Assembly (NCBI GenBank): GCA_029204225.1 | Contig: CM055113.1 | Span: 26,339,462 to 26,403,461 of the forward strand | Reading direction: 5' to 3' | Source of the DNA: Diphasiastrum complanatum | Taxonomy: Eukaryota; Streptophyta; Lycopodiopsida; Lycopodiales; Lycopodiaceae | Length of the DNA stretch: 64,000 nt | In this document: piece after piece, positions 1 to 12,435 of the stretch | Layout: each line of letters opens with the position of its first letter | Numbering within the stretch: position 1 is the first letter of the stretch | The notes under the pieces: generated by a model | The model's database searches: none | Told to the model about the DNA's origin: nothing | The model's input: only the letters and a program-made list of their open reading frames with translations | Position numbers and translations under genes: made by a program

Positions 1-2059
1 AGATCACTTGAAATCGATGTGTGAATCTTGTGTATATGGGAAGCAGCATCGAGAGAAGTTCAATAAAGGGGGTGTTGCAAGAGCAAAGAACATCCTGGAT
101 TTAATCCACACATATTTATGCGGGCCTATGAGAACCATGTCCTTAGGTATAGCCTTCTATTTCGTGACCGTTATTGATAGTATGTCACGTAAGACATGGA
201 TCTACTTCTTGAAGAAGAAATAAGATGCATTTGATAACTTCAAGAGCTTCAAAGCATTGGTCGAAAATCAGACAGGTAGGAAGATCAAAGTCCTAAGATC
301 AGATAGTGGAGGTGAGTACAAGTCTAATGACTTCAATGATCTTTGTGATCAATGTGGGATTAAAAGACAATTTATGCAAGCTCATACTCCTGCTCTCAAT
401 GGTGTAGCTGAATGCAAGAATCGTACGATTGTGGAAAGTGCCAGATCTATGATAACTGAGATGAAACTACCAAAAGATTTTTGGTCAGAAGCATGTAGCA
501 CGGCAGTCTATCTTCAGAATAGATGTCCTACCATTGCCATACCAAAGATAACACCTGAGGAAGCATTCACGAAGAAGAAGCCAAAGGTGAACCATTGCGA
601 ATCTTTGGATGTAAGGCCTTTGTACACATTCCTAAGGAAGAAAGATGTAAACTTGATGTAAAAGCTATCAAATGCATATTCCTAGGATATGATGATCGTG
701 TGAAGGGCTATAGATGTTTTGATCCGGTGGAAAACGAAATCCATATAAGCCGTGATGTTATCTTTGATGAATCCAAAGGTGTATGAAGACGAGGATTCTA
801 GGAAGATAGACACATCCAGTGGGAAAGATGGTATAGTGAGGATATTACCTGATGATGATCCATTCATTGACCTTCCGAGTGATGAACATGAGGATACATC
901 TCAAGATACTACTACTCAACCTCGAGAGACAGGTTGGAGAGGTAGGGACAAACCTTTTGGTGCAAGAAGGATTGAAGTTGCAGGTGATAAACGCAAGGAG
1001 AAAGATGTACCGTGCAATACATTTTCACTAGGAAGCCGATCACCTGACAGGAAGCTCCCTAAGTGGTTCGAGAGATTGTTGGAGAGCTGCGACATGGATG
1101 ACTTTCCAGGATCATCTAGCCAGGGAGAGCTATGAAGATCAACAAGAGAGAAGACACAACCTGAAAGGTTTGAAGCAAATTATGCTCTCATATCTAGCAT
1201 TATTCAAAGCAAAGAACCTTTGACTTATGGTGAAGCGAAGGATGATGACATTTGGGTCAAGGCCATGGGAGAGGAGATGGAGTCAATTGCTAAGCATAAC
1301 ACACGGGACTTAGTAGAACCACCAGTTGGCAAGAAACCCATTGGTTGCAAATGGGTATACAGAACTAAGTATCATGCAGATGGAAGTATAGCAAAGCACA
1401 AGGCAAGATTGGTGATCAAAGGGTATGCATAAAGTAAAGGCATCGACTATGAGGAGACCTTTGCACCGGTTTGTAATTGGAATACTCTACGTCTACTTGT
1501 TGCTTTAGCTTCACATTTTGGTTGGCCTTTGCATCAGATGGATGTGAAATCTGCTTTTCCAAATGATGAGTTAGAAGAAGAAGTGTTCATGGATCAACTT
1601 GAAGGCTTTGTAGCGAAGCGACAGGAAAATAAAGTATGTCGCTTGAAGAAAGCACTTTATGGTCTTAAACAAGCACCAAGTGTGTGGTATAGCAGGATTG
1701 ATGCCTACTTTCGTTCAAAGGGGATGGTGAGAAGAACACATTCTGATCCAAGTCTATATGTCTTATGCTTGGATGGTATGGTTGCGTTGATTGCTGTTGA
1801 TGACTTGATTATTACAGAAAATAATCAAGAGATGATAGACATGATTAAGAAAGACCTCATGGAACAATTCGAGATGACAGATCTCAGCCTGATGCATTAT
1901 TGCCTTGGAGTAGAGGTGTGGCAAAAAGGACACGAAGTGGGTTTAACACAGGTGAAGTATGTCAAAGAGTTGCTGCACAGGTTTAGGTTGCAGGATTGCA
2001 AACCAGTGAATACTCCTATTGAACCAGGTAGAAAGCATTCCTATTTGTATATGAGAAAA
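1..2059 (+). pseudogene. Copia-4A: Ty1/copia pol fragment (integrase + reverse transcriptase), decayed
   Basis: Tnt1-like copia polyprotein remnant. In order: the end of the integrase zinc finger (CESCVYGKQHREKF, about 20-60), the integrase core (VLRSDSGGEY near 290-320, NGVAECKNRTI near 400-430), then reverse transcriptase (YRTKYHADGS near 1360-1385, MDVKSAFPNDELEEEVF near 1540-1590, ALYGLKQAPSVWYS near 1650-1690). The frame breaks repeatedly, with a TAA after FLKKK near 221, a frame change near 590-660, and further stops near 1133 and 1430. The first integrase catalytic Asp is Tyr here (HTYLCGP) but Asp in the partner copy. A 6-bp deletion turns the YVDD box into AVDD. RNase H is absent: the element stops at about 2059 against opposed Copia-6. 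No LTR is present. Non-functional. Confidence 0.9.
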
Positions 2060-3111
2060 AAAGTAATGCACCTTGATAAAACCTTTACCACCATTGGCCA
2101 TGTTGATGACCTTCTTCTCTCCTTCATAAGGCACCAAAGAAGTGAAAGTACTCTTTGTGACATGCCATATGAAATTTTGCTCCACTATCAATCCACCATG
2201 GATCCATATCTCCTTCATTGGTTAAAAAACAAGCAGACATAAAAAGAGAATCCCTTGAATTTTGCTAATTAACACCATCCTCATAAAAAATGAAATTGCC
2301 TTGCGTTTCACCTTGATCTCTTTTCTTCTTGAAGCAGTCACTAGCAAAATGTCCTTTGATTCCACAATAGAAACATTTTAGCTTAGATCTATCTTTCTTC
2401 TTGCCAACAAAAGTAGAAGGCTCACCTTGATCTTGTCCTTTACACCACTTGCCCTTGCTCTTGCCCTTGAACTTGCCCTTTGAGAACATAGCCTCCTCCT
2501 CTCCAAGTTGAGATATGGAAGTAGATCCTCCTCTTGATAGAAGCCTAACCTCCTCATTCACCAAGATTTCTTACAAGTACTCCATACCTAGAAATGTCTT
2601 TTGAATAGCAAAACTTTGAACAAGATTAGCATGATCATCCAACAAGCCATTAAGAACTTACTCTACTTGAACAAGTTCTATCTCCTTAATGCTTTCATCA
2701 ATACATGCCAACTCATCATTGAATGCTTTAACCCTAAAAAAAAAGTATGAGCACTTTCATCCGTCTTTTGTAATCTTTCAAAGATTTGCCTCCTAAGGGT
2801 TAGGACTCCTGATGTATACTTGGACTCAAAAACCTTCTTTAGAGATTCCCAAGCCTCACTAGATGTAGTGCACTTACCAACTTCCTTGAGAAGTTCATTA
2901 GTCACATTCAATTGATCTCATGAAGAGCTTTCTTTGCCCTCCTATCATACCTCAATTGTTCTTGTGGTGCCAAAGGTCTTCCCTCCACACCTGCAACAAT
3001 GTCCATCAACTAACTATCTCAAGGAATCACTTGATTCTCCACAAACAAAGTTTGAATTTGACCTCTTTAAGAATCAATCATTCCATTGAAGTTCTATTGA
3101 ACTTTAGCCAT
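2060..3111 (-). pseudogene. Copia-6A: opposed copia gag-protease fragment, decayed
   Basis: Read on the minus strand from an ATG at 3111. The N-terminal gag (VAGVEGRPLAPQEQL region) is full of stops. A UBN2-type gag segment follows (MNVTNELLKEVGKC, about 2911-2680), then a CCHC zinc knuckle (CFYCGIKGHFASDC, about 2376-2335), then the start of an aspartic protease (DPWWIDSEAKFHM, near 2195-2155). The protease motif is D-S-E where D-S-G is expected, so the active site is lost. The fragment ends at about 2060, exactly where plus-strand Copia-4A ends, giving a tail-to-tail join that the second copy shares. It has neither LTR nor PBS. It is a different copia family from Copia-4, because its gag matches the Copia-1/2/3 style. 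Confidence 0.85.

Positions 3112-4766
<1,655 letters not shown>

Positions 4767-4812
<46 letters not shown>
4767..4812 (+). repeat. (GA)n microsatellite, about 46 bp
   Basis: GA dinucleotide run forming the right edge of the 4235-4766 block. It is followed by AAAAGAGAAAAGAGG, the same purine-rich tail that follows the single AG tract in the partner copy. Confidence 0.97.
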
Positions 4813-4816
<4 letters not shown>

Positions 4817-5948
4817 AGAAAAGAGGTCAACGACATAGAGGGGTGCGTGCACCTGCTGTCTGTGATAGCCTTGCTTGCAATGGATCACAGCAGATCATGT
4901 AACTCCAGCATACTTTGGTTGAAAGGGCAGAGATTGATACAAATGGGGGCCAGCGGGGTCTGGAAAGCGAAATACTAGGAAAATTGCATATTGATAGCAG
5001 CAGGCTTGATGCCTGGGGACTATTGCAACCCAACAGCTCTTTCGTAGCCCTGTCATTGAGCAGAGCACATCATAGATCCATGGAAACATGCGCGTCACTG
5101 TGCTCTGCCAATATACCTGCTTCACTAAAACCTCTCAATGCAAACTGCTGTGATTGATACTTTAGGTCCCAATCAACTTTCTGATTAGAAGAATGCATCA
5201 TAAACATGGTGTCTAGTAAAAACTAGAATTCGACATGCAAGGAAAATATAATATGATAGGTGCTCCTCTCTGATGTTCACTTTTGGTTGAAAATTCACCG
5301 ATAACTTGTAATCAAATTTTAGAACAGTTTGTAATTTTGTGTGCAACAATCCAGAATGGAGGAAATATGATTTTGCATTCTGGCCTTCAACATTGATCTA
5401 TCTTGTGGTGCGGTCAGAGCATAGAAAAGTAGAGAAGAATACAGTGATTTTGATGGAAGTATGATTTGACCAATTAACTACTTGGTATTTTTTCTATCTT
5501 GCTCAAGCCGAGTATGTAAATCACTTATACACTACTATCTTGTAAGTTCTCATACCATGTATATGATGTCTCACATAATACAAGTTGAAATGAGAATTCA
5601 TACAAATTTATGGAGCACGATTAGAATGGATGAGATAGAATAGCTTACTTAAAAAGACAATATTACAAGCAAGAAATGCTCTTTAAGTATTCTTTGGAAC
5701 ATTGTTCGACGAGAAGAGACATGACGTTTCAAGGAATCTCATCCAAAGTTTCCCTGTTTCTAGCACTGTTCAGCCACCATAAACTGCCTCTTTCTAGGAA
5801 TATCTTTTATTGTGGCCTCATTGCTACCCTTACTTGCTATTGCAAGAATGTTATTCATGCAATATATTGTTTACAGAATTAAGTTGAAAAAACGATGCTC
5901 CCATCCTGAATACTTGTTGTAAACGATCACAATGTCAGATGTTATACG
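4813..5948. other. Non-coding segment R2 (duplicated at about 55054-56185)
   Basis: No protein family is recognised in any frame, and the best open frames (60-85 codons) lack conserved-looking motifs. It is nearly identical to about 55054-56185, right up to the shared end GTCAGATGTTATACG. After that, this copy joins Gypsy-A gag and the partner joins unrelated DNA. The function, if any, is unknown. Confidence 0.6.
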
Positions 5949-6540
5949 GAGTGTTCATCAGACGGAAGTAATGGTCCATTTGAAACAACCAATCTTCCAC
6001 AACTCGAATGTCACGCTCTCCTTTGAAAGTAGGTGGTGCTTTCACTTTGGCAGTCTTCCTTGGGCCTTCCGTGTTTTGCGCTCGTGGTTCTCTTGGTATC
6101 TATGGAGGAGGCGCCACTGCATTCCCCCTAGTTGCTTCCAACTCTTCAAACCTGGCTTCGAGCTGTGTTAGCCCGTCTCTCATTTCTCTAGCAAGGTTAA
6201 ATTGAGTAAGGTTCATGGTTCGCAAGGATGTTTGCCATTCTTTCCTTTCTGTTTCTCTGTCCTTCTTCACCTCGCTAAGCATAGCCGTCATTGCGCTTGA
6301 TAAGTATTGTCGCATCTTCACTTCAAAGAGGTCCTGTTGCGCCTCTGGCAAGGGTTCATCTCTTGGTGTAGGTTCAGAAGGGCCACCCATCTCTTCTTGG
6401 AGAGGCGCCACTGTGGAGTGCATACGCTCTTTCTTTCTCGACTTGGACCTGGTGCCATCTCGATGCATGCGAGAGCTGTATTCTTGAGCCAGCTCTTCTT
6501 CGTCCGTCAACGCTCGTAACTCTTCAAGATGGTCCTCCAT
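5949..6540 (-). pseudogene. Gypsy-A1 gag, truncated, one internal stop
   Basis: Starts at a true ATG (6540-6538). The first 146 residues are charged and probably coiled-coil in the second half (SSAMTAMLSEVKKDRETER, then a Leu/Glu-rich stretch LTQLEARFEELEATRG), ending APPP before a TAG at 6102-6100. The same frame continues past the stop into VKAPPTFKGERDIRVVEDWL and QMDHYFRLMNTPY, the hallmark opening of plant gypsy gag (P-x-F-x-G-E ... W-L-x-x-M). It is cut at 5949 by the junction with segment R2. Gag would form the particle that packages the RNA; this copy cannot. The plus-strand frames over the same bases are shadows. Confidence 0.85.
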
Positions 6541-7372
6541 TATAGTCAGAGGTGTACTTCCAACAGATTATCGCCTCAATCCTTTTTATATTTGAAACTC
6601 TCCCTTCTGTCGGCCGGGCCCCACAGCTCTCTTTTCTTCTTTATTAAATCATCTTCAATGAAAATATCCCCTCCTCAAACTTAGCACGCCCACATCACCT
6701 GAGAGCCAAGTAGGAACCAGGTCATTTGTGTCCAAGCAAGCACACAACAAACGGAACATACCAACCAAGCAAACACAGAGGATCCCTCTCATGCCACAAA
6801 CCCCCCTGAGACCGGACGTAGGACCTTTGCCTAGCCGCGCCCACACAAATCTATCACAAAATTAGCCCACGAGAAAACATCCATCCAACCGTCCGTGCTT
6901 TCACCATTAAGCAGCACATTGCCTCAGTCACGCCCCACCACTTTTTGGTTGATAGCCCTTATAGCTAAACGATCGACAGCTATCCCGCACCGGCAGCTAA
7001 CCACCCGTGCTTTACACCCGAATTCAAGCATCATCTCTGTATCAATGGTTAACCCATACAGTTTGAATATGTCACCCCGCACCCCACAAGGCACAGACCG
7101 TGCTTTCACCAACCTAATGGCAGCACATTGCCTCATCTGTCCTACGTGCAGACTGCGCCAGGCCCGAACCGCAGAAATTGACCGTGCTTACACCTCGAGG
7201 GCAGCACTTTGACTCATTAAGTCCCCCGTTCTGCTGACCACCCCGACCTTCGGCGCACCCGTGCTTACACTGTGGGCAGCACCTTGTGCAACGGTTGTCC
7301 TGACAAATCCCAAAATGTGGCCATCCCTGTGAGACTTGCGTAGCTGACCGGCTAGTCGGCTCTGATACCACA
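6541..7372 (-). other. Gypsy-A1 leader with primer binding site
   Basis: Non-coding leader between the LTR and the gag ATG. The PBS is seen on the plus strand as GGCTCTGATACCA at 7358-7370 (minus: TGGTATCAGAGCC), complementary to the 3' end of initiator tRNA-Met, two bases inside the LTR. About 6800-7370 closely matches leader DNA next to the Gypsy-B LTRs at about 8345-8909 and 11870-12435, though the LTRs themselves have diverged. The leader carries repeated CCGTGCTTACACC-like segments followed by GCAGCAC, spaced 50-70 bases apart. Confidence 0.8.
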
Positions 7373-8292
7373 TGTTGCGCTGGCGCCTCAAAGGGCGCTG
7401 GGACTTGAGCGGTTTCCCAAACACACGCTTAAGTCTAACATTCATCCATCATGCACTTACGTAAAAGCCAACTCAGAAACGTAACAAGCTTAACCATTCA
7501 GACTTAAGAAAACTGGAATCCCAACCAACCCAAAAGCCAACTCAGAATCCGTCCCCAAAAGGTAACCCAAATGCAAAGACAAGCCACACATGAAACCCAA
7601 GGCATAGTGGTCACCAAACTGACCAATCGGCATAGCGGCAAGCCCCATGTCGATGACAGGGACCCTTAGGCGCCAGCGACGCAAAAAGGTTGTAGTAAGG
7701 GTCCTTCCACTTGGACCAGTCCCGGAGGCGAAACCGAAATGGTAATCATCCCCAAGGATCAACTTTATTAGATTTGGAAGAGGTTACATTCATACATAGA
7801 CTGACCGGTCTCGGGGCCACCAACACGTGCTGGGCATTGTGCCTGGCTCGTGTTGGTAGAGAGAGCTGAGAGCTGGCGACTGGATTCCTGGCGCTGGTTG
7901 AGCTGCCCAAGTTTCTGTCTGCCGGACTCCCTCTATAGTTCTGTTGTAATTCGACGCACCCCCTCTGTTCTGAAACATAGTGCTTTCTGGTAAAGCACGC
8001 TTTTTGGAACTTAGTTTTTATTTTGCTGATTAAGCCTGGCAAGGTTGGCAGAATCAGTCTGGCTCCCGGACATGGGTCCCGGGAGCCGTCCCGACGGCCG
8101 AATCAACTTGCTTTCCTGACTAGGCCATGACTCAAGCTCCAGAGCAAGCTCATGACTTGTGACTACTTGACTGGCTCACCACAGGTCGGAGGCTCAGTCC
8201 TTGACGTTCTAACTTGTTCTGGGACCTTAGAGACTGTCACCCCTTTGAGTCTTACAGGGCACGCTGGGTGCACCCGAGTCAGCTTTACAACA
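7373..8292 (-). repeat. Gypsy-A1 5' LTR (920 bp)
   Basis: Minus-strand LTR that begins TGTTGTAAAGCTGACTC (from 8292) and ends GCCAGCGCAACA (at 7373), giving TG...CA termini. It is the reverse-complement match of the 919-bp LTR at 29958-30876. Open frames inside it are LTR sequence, not genes. By homology to that copy, the polyadenylation signal lies near 7767 (plus strand ACTTTATTAG, minus AATAAAGT). Confidence 0.9.
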
Positions 8293-8909
8293 GACACTCA
8301 GGCAAGTTTACAAACAAGTAACAAATACAAGGTCCCCCTTTGAGATGGTCCTACCAACAGACCTTTGCCTAGCCGCGCCCGTACAAATCGATCACAGAAT
8401 CAGCCCACATAGGACACCCCTCCAACTATCCATGCTTTCACCATTAAGCAGCACATTGCCTCAGTCACGCCCCACCACTTTTTGGTCGATAGCCCTTATA
8501 GCTAAACGATCGGTAGCTATCCTGCACCGACAGCTAACCACCTGTGCTTTACACCCGAATTCGAGCAGCATCTCTGTATCAATAGTTAACCCGTACAGTT
8601 CGAATATGTCCCCCCGCACCCCACAAGGCACAGACCGTGCTTACACCAACCTAATGGCAGCACACTATCTCATCTGTCCTACGTGCAGACATCGCCAGGC
8701 CCGAACCGTGAGAACTCATTGTGCTTACACCTCAAGGGCAGCACCTTGATTCATCAAGTCCCCCGTTCTGCCGACCACCTCGACCGTGGACGCACCCGTG
8801 CTTACACTGTGGGCAGCACCTTGCACAACAGTTGTCATGATGAACCCCAAAACGTGGCCATTTCTGTGAGATCTGCATAGCTGACCAGCCAGTCGGCTCT
8901 GATGCCACA
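8293..8909 (-). other. Gypsy-B leader remnant with second PBS
   Basis: Sits downstream of LTR 8910-10100 on the minus strand. It begins with a PBS (plus GGCTCTGATGCCA at 8895-8907, one change from the perfect site) two bases from the LTR. It then runs through leader that matches 11815-12435, and stops at 8293 where the Gypsy-A1 LTR starts. So the LTR at 8910-10100 has internal gypsy sequence on both sides, the mark of an LTR-internal-LTR-internal tandem array made by unequal recombination. Confidence 0.75.
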
Positions 8910-10100
8910 TGTAGTGTAGGCATCCCAAAGGGAGCCGGGAACCACGACTTAGCTTCCTAGCCTACAACTCTTGCCATCCAAACCCACTTGACATACAAGC
9001 AGCCAACTCACCAACAACAATCACACTCAACCAACTTGAAGTTCTGAAAACCAACATTGAGATCCAACCTGGCACCATGCCAGATCGGGGTCCCGATGTG
9101 GGTGACTTCCCTCCAAGCAAGCCACCCGACATACATCAAACTTAACCAACTCGAAGCTTCGTTACAAACGAGTAACATCCATTCAAAGCAAGCGGTCTGA
9201 CTTACATCATACTTAACCAACTGAAAGCTTCATCATGAGCGTTGGAAGCCAACCTGCGCCACGCCAGACTGGACAGCCATAAACAGGTAACTTTCGCGAA
9301 GCAAGCCATCCAACTCAGCCGACAGGTTAGAGCCCAAGAGCTTAACCCATTCACGTTCATGCAAGGAACACTCACAACCACAAGTCGCGACAGATATGGA
9401 GACAACCAGTTCCTGGACCAAATGGTCCCAATAGCATACCGCTAGCACCACGGACGGAATGGTCCCAACGACATACCGCTGGCATCCCAGGATACGACCC
9501 TCAGCTATGTGCCAGCTTAAAAATTTTGAAGCGGCCTTACAACTGGCGCTTTTACCGAACACTGAAACCCAGAAGGTAATCAGAGTCAGTTTGAGAAAAA
9601 TCCCACTTTATTGTTAAATATGAGAAGGTTACATTTCAACTGTGTGACTGACCCTAGTCTCCGGGGAGCTGGCATGCCAAGGCTAGTGCCAGGACAACAT
9701 TCCAGCAAGAGAGGCTGAGACTTGGTTGCAGCTCGTCCTGACTCGCAACCCGCACTCCCCTATAGTATTGGTGGGATTCGGCACCCCCTCTCATACCAAG
9801 CACTCTACCCAGACTGGTAAAGCACGTTTTTTCTCTCTCTAGAAAGTCATTTTCTCTCTCTAGATTTTATTGATCCCAGGCTTCCTTTAATCATGCCTAG
9901 ATCGTGTGAGGTGATTGCGCATCGATCTGAGCTCTCTGGACCTCGCTAGAACCGATCAAAGATTTTCAGCCATAGGAACTTGGCGCCGGCTGGATTCTGG
10001 TCACAGTGGCGCTGGGAGCAGCAGGGGCGCTGCTGGAGCCGGGGACAATGCTGGCGCCTGTGACGCCGGAAGTAAAGCTTGTAAAGGCAGCTTTACAACA
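8910..10100 (-). repeat. Gypsy-B LTR 1 (about 1.19 kb)
   Basis: Minus-strand start TGTTGTAAAGCTGCC at 10100; end matches plus TGTAGTGTAGGCATCCC at 8910. Nearly identical to the LTR at 12436-13610. It contains GGCGCC-rich blocks (about 9985-10070) and an AATAAAGTGGG polyadenylation-type signal on the minus strand (plus CCCACTTTATTG near 9602). It works as the 3' LTR of Gypsy-B (PPT at 10101-10114) while also standing next to a PBS at 8895. Confidence 0.88.
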
Positions 10101-12435
10101 TCCACCCCACCTTTATAAAATCTGATGTCCTCATCAGATGTCAGATTAAAATAAAGGTGTCTCCCAATTAAAATAATTGTACATTTAAGCTACTTGGCAT
10201 AGTACTCAATTTACTGGCCACCTTTTTGTTAACATTGAAGCTAGCACACCACAAGTCGGAGGCTCAAATCTTTGTACTGAAAAATTACTTAACTTTAAAA
10301 TATCACTTTGTCAAGGAAAAGCGTAGGTTTTATATCGCCTTCGTTAAACCCGAGAACCTTATTAACTGGTGACACAGGCCTTTCTGTAAAATGTCCGCCC
10401 TTGTCGCTTCTGACTTCTGACATTGGAACACCTTTGAGATCCTGATTTGTCCTTGATGCACTTTCTGTGGAGCTCCCTGAGCTCCAGATTTAATCAATTT
10501 CGCACAGGTATCAGGGCTCCCTGAGCCAAAGGATTTATCGTTTGATTGCCCACTTTATGGTCCACTCCGTGCCTTGTTGCTTCTACACCTTGATGTCTCT
10601 CCTTGTCCCAGTCTGATCTTGATACTTTTTCTTTTTGGCTCTTTGAGGTAGGCAAAGTTTGAGTACTCCGCAATGCACCTCTCACTTAGCTTGAAGTAGC
10701 TGTCTTTGAATCAATCCAAATGTAACCATTGACCTCGTGGAGAGCCAAAGGGTCGCACCAGTTTGATCTGCATACAAACTATATCTTCAAGTTCGTTTGA
10801 AGCACCATGTCCGTCACGCAACACAAGACTTTCACAATTCCATCACTGGTTAGTTGCCTCAGAGTCAAAACAAGAAGTGTACATCGAGCTTGGCTTCAAG
10901 TAGGTCTCTTTGAATCAGACACATGCACCCAAAGTTTGCACTAGTCCGATCTCAACACGAACTGTCCCTTAGCGTCCGTTCGAATAGCAAGTCTCTAATG
11001 CAAGGCTCAACTTTCACAGTTCCTTCATTGATCAGCTACCTTACACGTAACACAAGCCAAGTACTCATATGTTTTCTCATCATTGTTGGTCCAGAGAAAG
11101 CCTATAACAAACTTTCCATTCCGCAACAAAAACTTGTCAACTTATTAGGTCCAAAGTTCGCCAGTCTCCTCGTATGGCTAGGTCACCTTGAATTTGCCTC
11201 CGTTTTGATCAACTCTCATTCAAAATTTGGCCCAAGAGAGATGTGTGTGTGGTAGTTTCTCTCTTGCTTATAATATCAGCTGACCGAACTTAGAGTAGAG
11301 TTCTTCGGACAAAAAGCCTTTCCAACACTTTGCTTCCCATTTGCTAGGATTATGGCTCGATCCAACTTGTTGCCAATCTCTGAAGAGGATCCTAGTCTTT
11401 CCCCTTTTGAGGAAAAACCCAACTGACATTGGATATCACCCAAGCTCAGTGAGTTTCAGTTCCGAAGGTGGCCGTCCCAAAATGAAGACCAACTGCTCCA
11501 TAGAAGATCTCCCCTTAAATTGCCCTTTCCAACTTTTGACTTCCTGCTTGCCGTCGGTGGGCATTGTCGCAAATGAAACTAACCCAAGAAACATGCTAGC
11601 CATCCATCCTTTGCAAACATTGAGTCGTTTCGTTGCCGTTCACGTGCGAGTACTTGAACTACAAATCCGCCCCACAGATTCTATAGTCCTCTTTGTTTGA
11701 TGGTATCAGCCTTCAAAAGAAAGGTTCCTTCTCGAGCCATCAGCTCCTTGTATCACAAGCAATCATGCAAACCAGGCAAAGCACGAGTACTAAGACTCAC
11801 CATGAATACATACAAGCAAGACACTCAGGCATATTTACTAACAAGTAATAAAGACAAGGTCCCCCTTTGAAATGGTCCTGCCAACGGACCTTTGCCTGGC
11901 CGCACCCATACGAATCGATCACAGAATCAAGCCACATAGGACACCCTCCAACTATCCGTGCTTTCACCATTAAGCAGCACATTGCCTCAGTCATGCCCCA
12001 CCACTTTTTGGTCGATAGACCTTATAGTTAAACGATCGGCAGCTATCCCGCACCGGCAGCTAATCACCCGTGCTTTACACCCGAATTGGAGCAGCATCTC
12101 TGTATCAATGGTTAACCCGTACAGTTTGAATATGTCGCCCTGCACCCCACAAGGCACCGACCGTGCTTACACCAACCTAATGGCAGCACACTGCCTCATC
12201 TGTCATACGTGCAGACAGTGCCAGGCCCGAACCGCGAGAACTGACCGTGCTTACACCTCAAGGGCAGCACCTTGACTCATCAAGTCCCCCGTTCTGTCGA
12301 CCACCACGACTGTGGACGCAACCATGCTTACACTGTGGGCAGCACCTTGCACAACAGTTGTCTTGATGAATCCCAAACCGTGGCCATTTCCGTGAGATCC
12401 GCATAGCTGATCGGCCAGTCGGCTTTGATACCACA
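10101..12435 (-). other. Gypsy-B internal region, no recognised coding
   Basis: The longest open frames (about 110-119 codons near 10923-11255 and 11341-11700, plus strand) are antisense to the element and show no family motif. The left end carries the PPT-like GGTGGGGTGGA next to the LTR. The right end carries PBS and leader (11815-12435) shared with Gypsy-A and with 8293-8909. The middle, 10150-11800, is not found elsewhere in the window as far as I can see. It may be captured host DNA, as is common in large non-autonomous LTR elements, but I cannot name it. Confidence 0.6.

Larger units (their letters stand above)
5949..8292 (-). mobile_element. Gypsy-A1: 5' end of a Ty3/gypsy element (LTR, PBS, leader, partial gag)
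   Basis: Minus-strand order: 5' LTR 8292 to 7373, two bases, tRNA-Met-type PBS 7370-7358, leader to 6541, then gag from 6540 until it is cut at 5949. Everything downstream (protease, RT, integrase, 3' LTR) is missing. The LTR matches the 3' LTR of the integrase-bearing Gypsy-A2 at 29958-30876, so the two fragments belong to one chromovirus family. At its 5' end (8292/8293) it abuts the leader of a Gypsy-B element with no PPT next to it, as expected for insertion into that leader. Confidence 0.88.

Noticed and set aside
4827-5157. Overlapping ORFs on both strands next to an AG tract
   Set aside because: Differences between the two duplicates do not respect any frame, and no family resemblance was seen.
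6895-7212. Plus-strand 105-codon ORF, repeated near 8345-8749 and 11958-12275
   Set aside because: It is antisense to the gypsy leader; the repeats reflect the shared leader, not a gene family.
7358-7370. Possible tRNA-Met gene parts at several places
   Set aside because: Only the 13-base primer binding site is present each time, next to an LTR; no cloverleaf.
7490-8042. Several 60-98 codon ORFs on the minus strand
   Set aside because: They lie wholly inside a gypsy LTR and recur in the other LTR copies (30271-30759), so they are LTR sequence.
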